NCBI GenBank assembly: GCA_023424585.1
Contig: JAFADT010000280.1
Coordinates: 1-14,565 of the forward strand
Reading direction: 5' to 3'
DNA: 14,565 nucleotides
DNA from: Pseudomonadota bacterium
GTDB taxonomy: Bacteria > Myxococcota > Myxococcia > Myxococcales > Myxococcaceae
Shown here: piece after piece, positions 8,112-14,565 of the stretch
How the letters are laid out: each line of letters begins with the position of its first letter
Numbering within the stretch: position 1 is the first letter of the stretch
Notes under the pieces: model-generated
Database searches by the model: none
What the model saw: the letters and a program-made list of their open reading frames with translations, nothing else
What the model was told of the DNA's origin: nothing
Program-made: the position numbers and the translations under genes

Positions 8112-9671
8112 ATGAACCTGCCAAATCTCACCCTGGCGGATTTCCTTCCCCTGCTGCCCGCCATCATCATGGTGGTGGCGGCCTCCGTCCTGCTGCTGTC
8201 GGAGGTGTTCCTCTCCGCGACGGCGTCCCGCGGCTACCAGGCGGTGCTCACCGTCGTGGCGGCGGTGGCCAGCGGCGCCGTGGCCGTGGGCTTGATGTTC
8301 GAGCCGCCCCACGAGGTGTTCCTCGGCTTTGGCGTGCTGGACCCCTTCTCCAGCTTCCTCACTCTGGTGGTGAGCGTGGGCCTGGGGCTGGCGGCGCTGA
8401 GCGCGGTGGGCTTCCTGCGCAAGCGCGGGGCGGAGCGCGGTGAGTTCTACGCGCTGATGCTCTTCGCCTCCGCGGGCATGAGCCTGCTGGCGATGTCGGC
8501 GGAGTTCATCACCATCTTCGTCAACATCGAGGTGCTCTCCATCGCGACGTACGCGCTGACGGCGTACCTGCGCCGCGGCACGCGCCCCAGCGAGGCGGGC
8601 TTCAAGTACTTCATCCTGGGCGCCTTCTCCTCCGCCATCCTGCTCTACGGCACGGCGCTCCTGTACGGCGCCACGGGCACCACGAAGCTCAACGACATCG
8701 CGGCGCCGCTGCAGGGCGCGCTGTCCACCACGCCGGCGCTCGTCTACGTGGGCGCGGTGCTCATCGCCGCGGGCTTCGCGTTCAAGGTGGCGGCCGTGCC
8801 GTTCCACATGTGGACGCCGGACGTGTACGAGGGCGCCCCCACGCCGGTGACGGCCCTGATGAGCGCGGGCGTGAAGGCGGCGGCGTTCGCGTCGCTGGTG
8901 CGCGTGTTCGTCACGGTGGGCAAGGGCATGGACCCCAAGCTGCCGCTGATGCTCTTCGCCACGCTGGCGCTGCTGACGATGATCGCCGGCAACCTGATGG
9001 CCATCCCGCAGCGCAACGTGAAGCGCATGCTGGCGTACTCCTCCATCGCGCACGCGGGCTACCTGCTGCTGGGCGTGGCGGCGCTGTTCGTCGCGGCCCC
9101 GGGCGAGCACTTCCGCCTGCTGTCCGCGTCCTCGCTGTCCGGTGGCACGCCGCTGGACGTGGCGCGCTCGGACGCGCTGCGCGGCATCCTGTACTACCTG
9201 CTGGCGTACACCTTCAGCGCGGCGGGCGCCTTCGCCATGGTCTCCGCGCTGGAGCGCCGCGAGGACGAGGAGAAGGGCACCGCGTGGGACCTGGAGCGCT
9301 TCGCGGGCCTCGCGCAGCGCCGGCCGGGCTGGGCGTTCGCCATGGCGGCCTTCATGCTGTCCCTGGGCGGCATCCCCCCCACCGTGGGCTTCATGAGCAA
9401 GCTGCTCATCTTCCAGGCCGCCATCGACGTGGGCCTGGTGGGCCTCACCGTGGTGGCGGTGCTCAGCAGCGCGGCGGGCGCGTATTACTACCTGCGCGTC
9501 GTGGTCTACATGTTCATGCACCCCGTCCCCGAGGGCGCCCAGCCGCTGGAGCGCAACTGGGGCACGGAGGCCGCGCTGGTCATCGCCACCGTCGCGGTGG
9601 TGCTGCTGGGCATCCTCCCCGGCCACGTCACCGACTGGCTGGCCCAGGCCGGCACGCTGTTCGGCCAGTAG
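8112..9671 (+). CDS. nuoN: NADH-quinone oxidoreductase subunit N (antiporter-like proton channel)
   Basis: A 519-residue antiporter-like subunit next to NuoK and NuoM. Membrane residues expected for proton transfer are E140 (FVNIEVLSIATYALTAYLR), K225 (AFKVAAVPFHMWTPDVYEGAP), K304 (QRNVKRMLAYSSIAHAGY) and K430 (GFMSKLLIFQAA, the lysine that replaces the glutamate of NuoM). It is the last gene of the operon, 15 bases after nuoM; gaAAG before the ATG is a poor Shine-Dalgarno match. The stop TAG is followed by a hairpin at 9699-9731. It is convergent with the small RNA and regulator genes that follow. Confidence 0.98.
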   Translation: MNLPNLTLADFLPLLPAIIMVVAASVLLLSEVFLSATASRGYQAVLTVVAAVASGAVAVGLMFEPPHEVFLGFGVLDPFSSFLTLVVSVGLGLAALSAVGFLRKRGAERGEFYALMLFASAGMSLLAMSAEFITIFVNIEVLSIATYALTAYLRRGTRPSEAGFKYFILGAFSSAILLYGTALLYGATGTTKLNDIAAPLQGALSTTPALVYVGAVLIAAGFAFKVAAVPFHMWTPDVYEGAPTPVTALMSAGVKAAAFASLVRVFVTVGKGMDPKLPLMLFATLALLTMIAGNLMAIPQRNVKRMLAYSSIAHAGYLLLGVAALFVAAPGEHFRLLSASSLSGGTPLDVARSDALRGILYYLLAYTFSAAGAFAMVSALERREDEEKGTAWDLERFAGLAQRRPGWAFAMAAFMLSLGGIPPTVGFMSKLLIFQAAIDVGLVGLTVVAVLSSAAGAYYYLRVVVYMFMHPVPEGAQPLERNWGTEAALVIATVAVVLLGILPGHVTDWLAQAGTLFGQ

Positions 9672-9698
9672 GCCTTCGCCGGCAGTTCGCGGCACCCG

Positions 9699-9731
9699 AC
9701 GCCCGCCTCGGCCCCTGGCCCTGGCGGGCGT
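9699..9731 (+). terminator. Candidate terminator of the nuo operon
   Basis: A perfect 9-bp stem ACGCCCGCC (9699-9707) / GGCGGGCGT (9723-9731) encloses a 15-base loop and begins 28 bases after the nuoN stop. It is followed by TTGTCGTTGC, which is only weakly T-rich, so termination may be partial. A second hairpin, CACGGC (9752-9757) / GCCGTG (9764-9769), lies just beyond, and the strong pxr stem at 9846-9877 may be the real end of read-through transcripts. Confidence 0.5.
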
Positions 9732-9837
9732 TGTCGTTGCGGGGCGTGGCTCACGGCGTCATGGCCGTGGGTGCATTGCAGAAGTGAAATGGATCCGCGC
9801 CGCGTCATGCGGGCGGCGGCGACGCTGCGGGGAGCGG

Positions 9838-9877
9838 AAAAGAAGGCGGCCCGGCACCTGTGAAGGTGTCGGGCCGC
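9838..9877 (-). terminator. Intrinsic terminator of pxr, probably bidirectional
   Basis: A 14-bp stem, GCGGCCCGACACCT (9877-9864 on the minus strand) with its partner at 9859-9846, contains one G-U wobble and a 4-base loop. On the minus strand it runs into CTTCTTTT (9845-9838), a good U-tract. On the plus strand it is followed by gggTCTTCTC (9878 onward), weaker but perhaps enough to stop nuo read-through. Confidence 0.85.
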
Positions 9878-9957
9878 GGGTCTTCTCAAGGTGACACACC
9901 GGAAGTGCTGAAAGGGTGGGGGGGAACCACTTTCAGCCTCGCTTCGATGCGTCCCGG
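9838..9957 (-). ncRNA. pxr: Pxr small regulatory RNA (developmental repressor)
   Basis: An RNA of about 120 bases, read on the minus strand. Its start is set by the -24/-12 promoter at 9968-9983 and its end by the terminator at 9838-9877. The first strong hairpin has arms CTGAAAG (9936-9930) and CTTTCAG (9914-9908), extended by TGG/CCA across a two-base bulge. A run of exactly seven C (9924-9918) forms most of its loop and runs into the TGG/CCA extension. A short middle element (GGTG-TGT-CACC) and the terminator stem follow, making three stem-loops. In M. xanthus, Pxr blocks fruiting-body development when nutrients are present. As I recall, the classic Phoenix mutation that abolishes Pxr function is a C-to-A change in its seven-C tract, and pxr lies between the pxrR regulator gene and nuoN, exactly as here. 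The call rests on synteny, the C7 hairpin and promoter/terminator fit. The exact 5' end and any processed shorter form are inferred. Confidence 0.85.
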
Positions 9958-9967
9958 GCTAGCCTTT

Positions 9968-9983
9968 AGCAGGTGCCATGCCA
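9968..9983 (-). promoter_or_regulatory. Sigma-54 (-24/-12) promoter of pxr
   Basis: On the minus strand the site reads TGGCATG-GCAC-CTGCT. It has the invariant GG (9982-9981) and GC (9970-9969) separated by exactly ten bases and differs from the consensus TGGCACG-N4-TTGCW at two positions. With GC at -13/-12 the start falls near 9957, just before the first hairpin of the RNA. The adjacent gene encodes a sigma-54 activator. Confidence 0.85.
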
Positions 9984-10021
9984 GCGCCTGTCTGGATCGG
10001 AACTCCAGTATTCTCAAGGAC

Positions 10022-10037
10022 TTGGACAACCGTCCAA
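10022..10037. promoter_or_regulatory. Palindrome, candidate enhancer site for the NtrC-type regulator
   Basis: A perfect 6-bp inverted repeat with a 4-base spacer, TTGGAC-AACC-GTCCAA. It lies about 65-80 bases upstream of the predicted pxr start, a normal distance for an enhancer bound by an NtrC-family dimer. Function is inferred from position and symmetry only. Confidence 0.5.
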
Positions 10038-10041
10038 CACT

Positions 10042-10059
10042 CCCACCCCCGCCCTCCCC
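10042..10059 (-). other. G-quadruplex motif upstream of pxr
   Basis: The minus strand carries four G-runs of 4, 3, 5 and 3 separated by single bases A, C and T (GGGG-A-GGG-C-GGGGG-T-GGG). Loops of one base make this the most stable class of quadruplex motif by sequence rule. It lies between the two palindromes, about 85-102 bases upstream of the pxr start, and would also be in any read-through transcript from the regulator gene. Whether it folds is untested. Confidence 0.6.
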
Positions 10060-10063
10060 ATTG

Positions 10064-10090
10064 CATCCCTGAAATCGCGTTGCAGGGATG
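10064..10090. repeat. Inverted repeat CATCCCTG-N11-CAGGGATG
   Basis: Perfect 8-bp arms (10064-10071 and 10083-10090) with an 11-base spacer. It lies about 107-133 bases upstream of the pxr start and about 103 bases past the regulator stop codon. It could be a second activator site or an RNA hairpin ending the regulator transcript. No U-tract follows on the minus strand (CAATGGGGAGG), so a simple terminator is less likely. Confidence 0.5.
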
Positions 10091-10161
10091 AAAACACCCA
10101 ATGAATTCATGAGGTTGGCTCCTTTCATCTCTGCACGGGGTGATTTCGGAGCTGAACTCGT

Positions 10162-10181
10162 ACTGGAAGGCGGGGTCCAGT
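10162..10181 (-). repeat. Inverted repeat just after the regulator stop codon
   Basis: ACTGGA (10162-10167) and TCCAGT (10176-10181) form a perfect 6-bp inverted repeat with an 8-base spacer, beginning 11 bases past the regulator stop on the minus strand. It could be a 3' hairpin protecting or ending the selB-kinase-regulator mRNA. It lacks a following U-tract. Confidence 0.4.
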
Positions 10182-10192
10182 TCGCTGGCAGG

Positions 10193-11635
10193 CTATTCGC
10201 GAGTGCCCGTGGGGGGCCGGAGGTTCAGGCGCTTCATCTTGCGCCACAGCGTGGTGGAGGACACGCCCAGCTCGTCCGCCACGCGGGCCAGGTCCACGCC
10301 GTGGCGCTCCAGGGCCTGGACGATGGCGCGGCGCTCCGCGTCCTCCACCACCTCCGTCAGCGTGGGGCCCGCGGCCTCCGCGCCCCCAGGCCGCGCGACG
10401 TCCGTGGAGGGCAGGCCCGGGGTCTCGGACGTGGGGAGCACGCGGCCCTGGGGGCGCAGCGGGAAGTCCTCGGGCAGCAGCTCGTCCCCTTCCGCCAGCG
10501 CGGCGGCCTGCTCCACCAGGTTCTCCAGCTCGCGCACGTTGCCGGGGAAGCTGTACGTCATCAGGTGCTCCACGGCGGACTCGGACAGGCGCCGGGGCCG
10601 GGGGCTGCGGGCGTTGGCCCGGTCCAGGAAGTGCTGCGCCAGCGCGGGCACGTCCTCCAGGCGCTCGCGCAGCGGGGGCACGCGCAGCAGCACCACGTTG
10701 AGGCGGTAGTAGAGGTCCTGGCGGAAGCGCTTCTCCTTCACCTCCAGCTCGATGTCGCGGTTGGTGGCCGCGGCGATGCGCACGTCCACGCGCAGCGCGG
10801 TGGACTCGCCCACGCGGCGCACCTCGCCGTCCTGGAGCGTGCGCAGGAGCTTGGACTGGAAGGTGGGGCTCGTCTCCGTCACCTCGTCGATGAAGAGCGT
10901 GCCGTTGTCCGCCTCCTCGAAGAGGCCGCGGCGCGCCTTCACCGCGCCGGTGAAGGCGCCCTTGGCGTGGCCGAAGAGCTCGGTCTCCAGCAGCGTCTCG
11001 CTGATGGCCGCGCAGTTGACGGGCACGAAGGGCTGGCCGCTGCGGCGGCTGTGCGCGTGGAGGGCGCGGGCCACCAGCTCCTTGCCCGTGCCGCTCTCCC
11101 CCTGGATGAGGACGGTGGCGTCGCTCTGGGCCACGCGCAACAGGCGCGTGGTGAGCTCGCGCATGGCCTGGCTGCGGCCCACCAGCGCGGACAAGCCGTG
11201 GCGCTGGTTGAACTCCGTGGCGAAGTTGTCCACCGCCGCCTGGAGCTTGGCGCGCTCCAGGGCGCGCTCCACGCGGTAGCGCAGCTCGCCTTCCTTGAAG
11301 GGCTTGGTGACGTAGTCGTACGCCCCCATGCGCATGGCCTCCACCGCGCTCTCGATGGAGCCGAAGGCCGTCATCATGATGACCTGGAGGCGCGGGGCCA
11401 CCTCCACCGCGCGCTTGAGCAGGGTGAGCCCGTCCATGGGCTCCATCTTCAGGTCCGTGAGGAGCAGGTCCACGCGCTCCTTCGCGAGCAGAATCAGCGC
11501 CTCGTCGCCGGTGGCGGCTTCGGAGACGGTGTAGCCCTCCGCGCGCAGGAGCAGGGCGGTGGTGGCGCGCATGTTGCGCTGGTCGTCCACCACGAGGATG
11601 CGTCCTCGGGGAACCGGTGTGGTCGCGTCGGTCAT
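10193..11635 (-). CDS. pxrR: Sigma-54-dependent response regulator, NtrC family (PxrR-like)
   Basis: A 480-residue activator of sigma-54 RNA polymerase. Residues 12-125 are a receiver with D17/D18, phospho-acceptor D61 (LTDLKMEPMDG), T89 and K111-P112. Residues about 150-385 are an AAA+ domain: Walker A GESGTGKE (179-186), the sigma-54 contact loop GAFTGA (226-231) and Walker B GTLFIDE (245-251), with the expected RQDLYYRLNV and FPGNVRELENL segments. A Pro-rich linker (about 400-430) leads to a Fis-type helix-turn-helix at the C-terminus (RRAIVQALERHGVDLARVADELGVS). All catalytic parts are intact. Its ATG overlaps the kinase stop (ATGA at 11632-11635), so the two are translationally coupled. 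The gene next downstream is the sigma-54-driven pxr RNA. In M. xanthus the NtrC-like regulator next to pxr is PxrR, reported as a positive regulator of pxr; the name here rests on that synteny. Confidence 0.93.
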   Translation of the reverse strand: MTDATTPVPRGRILVVDDQRNMRATTALLLRAEGYTVSEAATGDEALILLAKERVDLLLTDLKMEPMDGLTLLKRAVEVAPRLQVIMMTAFGSIESAVEAMRMGAYDYVTKPFKEGELRYRVERALERAKLQAAVDNFATEFNQRHGLSALVGRSQAMRELTTRLLRVAQSDATVLIQGESGTGKELVARALHAHSRRSGQPFVPVNCAAISETLLETELFGHAKGAFTGAVKARRGLFEEADNGTLFIDEVTETSPTFQSKLLRTLQDGEVRRVGESTALRVDVRIAAATNRDIELEVKEKRFRQDLYYRLNVVLLRVPPLRERLEDVPALAQHFLDRANARSPRPRRLSESAVEHLMTYSFPGNVRELENLVEQAAALAEGDELLPEDFPLRPQGRVLPTSETPGLPSTDVARPGGAEAAGPTLTEVVEDAERRAIVQALERHGVDLARVADELGVSSTTLWRKMKRLNLRPPTGTRE

Positions 11636-14141
11636 GAGAGGGACTGGGGCTGCGTGAGCGGCAGCCAGAAGGTGAAGAGGGTTCCGCGTCCGGGAGCGCT
11701 CTCCACGGCGATTTCGCCGCGGTGCTCCTCCAGGATGCGCTTCACCACCGCCAGCCCCAGGCCGGTGCCCTGGGCCTTGGTGGTGAAGAAGGGTTCGAAG
11801 ACGCGGTGGAGCAGCTCCGCCGGGATGCCCGGCCCCTGGTCCATCACGTCGATTCTCAGCTGCTCGCGTCCTGCGTGCGTGTCCCGGCGCGCGCGCACCC
11901 GGACCTCGCCCCCTGGGGCATGGACTGGATGGCGTTGACGGCCACGTTGAACAGGGCCTGGCGGATCTGCCGCCGGTCCATGGGCACCGTGGCGAGGCCG
12001 GGCTCCACCTCCACGGAGACGTACACCGGACGCTCCGTGGGGGCCTGCGCCTTCGCGGCCTCGAAGGCGTCCTGGAGCACGCGCAGCAGGTCCTCCGGCT
12101 GGAGCACCGGGTTGCGCGGGCGGGTGAAGTCCAGGAGGTCCGCGACCATCCGGTTGAGGCGGTCGCTCTCCTCCGCGACGATGTCCAGCAGCATGGCCGT
12201 GTCGCCGCTGGGGTTCATGATGCGCCGGAGCGTGGCCACCGCGTTGAAGATGACGCCCAGGGGGTTTCGCACCTCGTGGGCGACGATGGCGGACAGCTCG
12301 CCCAGCGCGGCGAAGCGCTCGCGCTTCACCATCTCCGCGCGGGTGGCGGCCAGCTCCGCGTAGCTGGCCCACAGCGACTCGTAGAGGCGCGCGTTGGCGA
12401 TGGACAGCGCCAGCTGGCCGCACGTCGCCTCCGCCAGCTCGATCAGCTCCGGGCCGAAGGGGCGCGGGCCGCGCACGTCGTCCACCAGCACCACGCCGAT
12501 GAGCTCCTCGCGCGAGGTGAGCGGCAGCCCCAGGAGGGCCTTCTCCCCCAGCCGGTCGATGAGTACCGCGCTCACGGAGCTGCTCGCGGACGTCAGGTCC
12601 TCCACGGCGAGGGGCTTGCGCTCCTGGGCCACGCGCGCGGCCAGGTCGTCGCTGTCGAGCGGCACCACCACCGTGCGGAACAGGTCGCGGTGGGCCGCGG
12701 ACGCCGCCGCGCCGCGCAGCACCTTGGCCTGCTCGTCGTAGAGCAGGATGAAGCAGTTGGACACGTCCAGCAGGTGCACCAGGAAGTCGGACGCGACGTC
12801 CAGGATGCTCGCCGTCTCCAGCACGCCGGACGTGGTGCGCGCCAGGTCCAGCAGCAGGCGCGTCTCCGTGAGCTGGCGCGCGGACTCCGCGCGGAGGCGG
12901 CGCTGCTCCAAGAGCGTCACCAGCAGCTCCGCGAGCGTGGACAGGAGCCGCGCGTCCCGTTCGTCGAAGGGGCGCTCCCTCGCGCGCAGCGCCTGCACCA
13001 CGCCCATGCACTCACCGCCGCGGGTGAGCCGCGCCGCCGTCCCGCTGCCGAAGCGGCCCTGGGACAGCGTCTCCAGCGCGCGCCCCTGCGATTCGGACGA
13101 CAGCACGCCTCCGCCCTCCAGGGGCGGGGCGGCCAGCAGCACGCCGGTCGCGAGGATGGCGTCCGCGTCGCTCCGCTCCTCCAACCCCACGTGCGCGACG
13201 AGCGTGGGGGCCTGGCCCGGCTCGGAGGCGACGTGCAGCGCCACCGCGCGGGCCTGGAGCAGCTCCGCCACGCGCGCGAGGAACATCTCCGGGGGTGGGG
13301 GCACGGGCTGCGCCACGAAGCGCGCCATCTCCGCCACCGCCTCCACCTCCCAGGCGCTGCGCGCGCCGTCCGCCTGGAGGTGGGCGTCCGCGAGCGCCGC
13401 GCCCACCACCTTCGCGAACAGCGTCAGCACCGAGCCGTGCCGGGGCGCCACCCACGGGCCGGCCACCCACAGCACCTCGGACTGGGGCCCGCCCACCGGC
13501 AGGTACGCGTGCGTGGGCTGCGCCTGGTCCGCGCCGCCGAACACCGGCCGCCCGTCCGACAGGGCCTCCAGCGCCAGGTGCGAATCCGCCGGCAGGGCCA
13601 CGCCGTCGCGCACCACCAGCCGCGTGCCGTCCCAGCGCAGGATGCGCGCGCGGAAGCCCGCGGCCTCCAGGCCCGCCAGCGCCACGCGCCGCACGCCCTC
13701 CTCCGAGCGCGCGGACACCAGCCCCGCGGACGTGTCCACCAGCCGCTCCGCCACCACCAGCTCACCGGGGTGGTCCGGCATCACCATGCAGCTGAGCAGC
13801 AGGGCGAAGCGGCCCTCCTCCAGCCGCAGGGGGTTGGCCTGCACGAAGACCTCGCCCGGCGTGCCGTGGACGCTGAGCACCTTGTAGAGCTGCGGGCGTC
13901 CATCCAGCTGCGCGCCGGTGGTCAGCCGGCGGAAGCGCTCGCCGATCCTGCTGCGCTCCTCCGGCTGCACGAAGTCCAGGAAGGAGCGGCCCTCCACCTG
14001 GTCCAGGGGCAGGCCCAACAGCCGCGCGTACGCGGCGTTGGCCACCCAGACGCGCCCCTCCGACTCCAGCACCAGCATGGGCTGGGTGAAGGGCTCCACC
14101 AGGGCGCGCAGGTCCTGCGCGTTGTAGGCCTTGGAGCTCAT
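11632..14141 (-). pseudogene. pxrK: Multi-sensor histidine kinase (PxrK-like), frameshifted
   Basis: With one base restored the gene encodes 836 residues. The order is a PAS domain (about 11-118), two divergent GAF-like regions (about 125-262 and 265-425), a clearer GAF domain (about 430-585), a short coiled coil, HisKA with phospho-acceptor H622 (IVAHEVRNPLG) and a HATPase_c domain with N736 in the N box (FNVAVNAIQSM). It has no membrane segment, so it should sense a cytoplasmic signal. As given, the frame breaks after Gln743-Gly744 at a G5 run (plus 11909-11913). The unshifted frame stops at 11856 (761 residues), while DQGPGIP, the F box (EPFFTTKAQG) and the G2 box (GTGLGLAVVKRI) continue in the next frame to 11632. 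The ATG at 14141 overlaps the selB stop by ATGA and the end overlaps the regulator start by ATGA, which supports the reconstructed gene. It may be a sequencing error rather than a true pseudogene. Confidence 0.85.
11909..11913 (-). other. Frameshift site in the kinase gene (G5 run)
   Basis: On the minus strand CCC-CAG-GGG-GCG-AGG reads Pro-Gln-Gly-Ala-Arg and soon reaches a stop. Adding one G gives Pro-Gln-Gly-Gly-Glu-Val-Arg-Val, the usual sequence after a kinase N box, and joins the rest of the ATP-binding domain in frame. A short homopolymer is where single-base sequencing errors and real slippage mutations both occur. Confidence 0.85.
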
Positions 14142-14565
14142 CCGCGACGCAGCACCCGTTTGTCCCCCACCCGCAGCGTCACCTTCTCCCGGTCGAAGTA
14201 CTCCGACAGGGGGATGGTGAACTTGCGGCTCTGACCCACCAGCTCCTTGAAGCCCTGGGTGGTGATCTCCCTCCGTTCCTTCAGGTACGTCACCAGCCGG
14301 GCGCGCAGGTCCTCCAGGGCGCCCGCGTCGAAGCACAGCTCCTCGCTCACCCGCACGCCCGTGCCCGACGCCACCAGCACCTTCAGCAGCTCCTGCAGCT
14401 TCGCGGGCGCGAGCCCCAGCTTCTGCGACAGCTCCGTGACGGTGGGCGGCGCGAGCCCCGCCGCGGCCAGCTCCGCGGACAGGCGCGTGCGCGCGGCCTC
14501 GTCACCCAGGGTGAGCGTGCGGCCCCGGCCCCGCAGGCGGAGGAGGTCCTTCTCCGCCTCCACGC
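14138..14565 (-). CDS. selB: Selenocysteine-specific elongation factor SelB, C-terminal part (5' end outside window)
   Basis: The last 141 residues of a longer protein; the frame stays open to the right edge. The segment consists of winged-helix domains. LSAELAAAGLAPPTVTELSQ begins one (about residues 28-75 of this part), and the final one ends TTQGFKELVGQSRKFTIPLS followed by EYFDREKVTLRVGDKRVL, which is the characteristic end of bacterial SelB (helix, SRK..PLLEYFD, T.R.GD.R.L). SelB delivers selenocysteinyl-tRNA to UGA codons; this C-terminal region binds the SECIS hairpin in the mRNA. The GTPase part is not in the window. The stop TGA (14140-14138) overlaps the kinase ATG. The ATG just inside the edge (14563) is internal and not the real start. 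Confidence 0.9.
   Translation of the reverse strand, partial: VEAEKDLLRLRGRGRTLTLGDEAARTRLSAELAAAGLAPPTVTELSQKLGLAPAKLQELLKVLVASGTGVRVSEELCFDAGALEDLRARLVTYLKERREITTQGFKELVGQSRKFTIPLSEYFDREKVTLRVGDKRVLRRG

Noticed and set aside
10101..10110. Perfect 10-bp palindrome ATGAATTCAT
   Set aside because: Short AT-rich palindrome containing an EcoRI site. It is about 145 bases upstream of the pxr start, but I see no second copy or matching half-sites, so no function is claimed.
9860..10128. Small open frames in the intergenic region (70 codons plus strand at 9860-10072; 80 codons minus strand at 9886-10128)
   Set aside because: They lack the strong third-position G/C bias of the real genes, have no ribosome-binding site, and cover the promoter and hairpins of the small RNA.
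11905..11925. Programmed ribosomal frameshift in the kinase
   Set aside because: Restoring the frame needs one base to be re-read at the G5 run. The run gives poor A-site re-pairing (GCG to GGC), and kinases of this family are not known to use one. Sequencing error or mutation is simpler; transcriptional slippage stays possible but unsupported.
10088..11938. 616-codon plus-strand frame opposite the response regulator, and a 652-codon frame at 12276-14234 opposite the kinase
   Set aside because: Both lie antisense to clear REC/AAA+ and GAF/HisKA sequence and have the same biased composition as other antisense shadows.
11632..13011. Minus-strand frame of 459 codons taken as a separate protein
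   Set aside because: Only its last part (about 11632-11913) is real coding sequence, the C-terminal end of the kinase after the frameshift. Upstream of that it is an out-of-frame reading of the kinase.
1..14565. Transposons, CRISPR array, tRNA or rRNA genes
   Set aside because: No transposase or integrase sequence, no spaced direct repeats, and no cloverleaf or rRNA-like segments were seen. Nearly all of the window is accounted for by the listed genes.

Overview
The window is very GC-rich, with G/C at nearly every third codon position. Its gene content points to a myxobacterium, most likely suborder Cystobacterineae (Myxococcus, Corallococcus, Stigmatella, Cystobacter and relatives). The strongest reason is the gene order sensor kinase - NtrC-type regulator - small RNA - nuoN, with a C-rich-loop hairpin RNA that matches Pxr, an sRNA described only from that suborder. 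A PilZ-receiver protein of a kind common in Myxococcus fits as well. No exact species can be named from sequence alone.

Layout. (1) 1-1348, minus strand: a PilZ-receiver protein (596-1348) followed downstream by a protein of unknown function with a winged-helix-like N-terminus, cut by the left edge (1-504). (2) 1349-1453: a divergent promoter region in which one palindromic element supplies the -35 hexamer for both directions. (3) 1454-9671, plus strand: seven genes of respiratory complex I in the order nuoE-F-J-K-L-M-N. The genes for NuoA, B, C, D, G, H and I are absent, so the complex must be completed from elsewhere. (4) 9672-10192: a 521-base stretch without protein genes that holds a nuo terminator candidate, a small RNA (pxr, minus strand, about 9838-9957) with a strong intrinsic terminator, a -24/-12 (sigma-54) promoter, and upstream palindromes plus a compact G-quadruplex motif. 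(5) 10193-14565, minus strand: three genes that overlap each other by ATGA. They are the end of selB (cut by the right edge), a soluble multi-sensor histidine kinase (pxrK-like) and a sigma-54 activator response regulator (pxrR-like).

How it works together. The kinase should phosphorylate the response regulator. That regulator has an intact receiver, GAFTGA loop and Fis-type DNA-binding helix, and can activate the sigma-54 promoter just downstream of its own gene to make Pxr. In Myxococcus xanthus Pxr blocks fruiting-body development while nutrients are present. The kinase gene as given is broken: one base is missing in a G5 run (minus strand; 11909-11913), which separates the N box from the rest of the ATP-binding domain. 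Restoring one base gives an 836-residue kinase that ends exactly in the ATGA overlap with the regulator. This is either a sequencing error or a lesion in a developmental control circuit, and it is the first thing to check.
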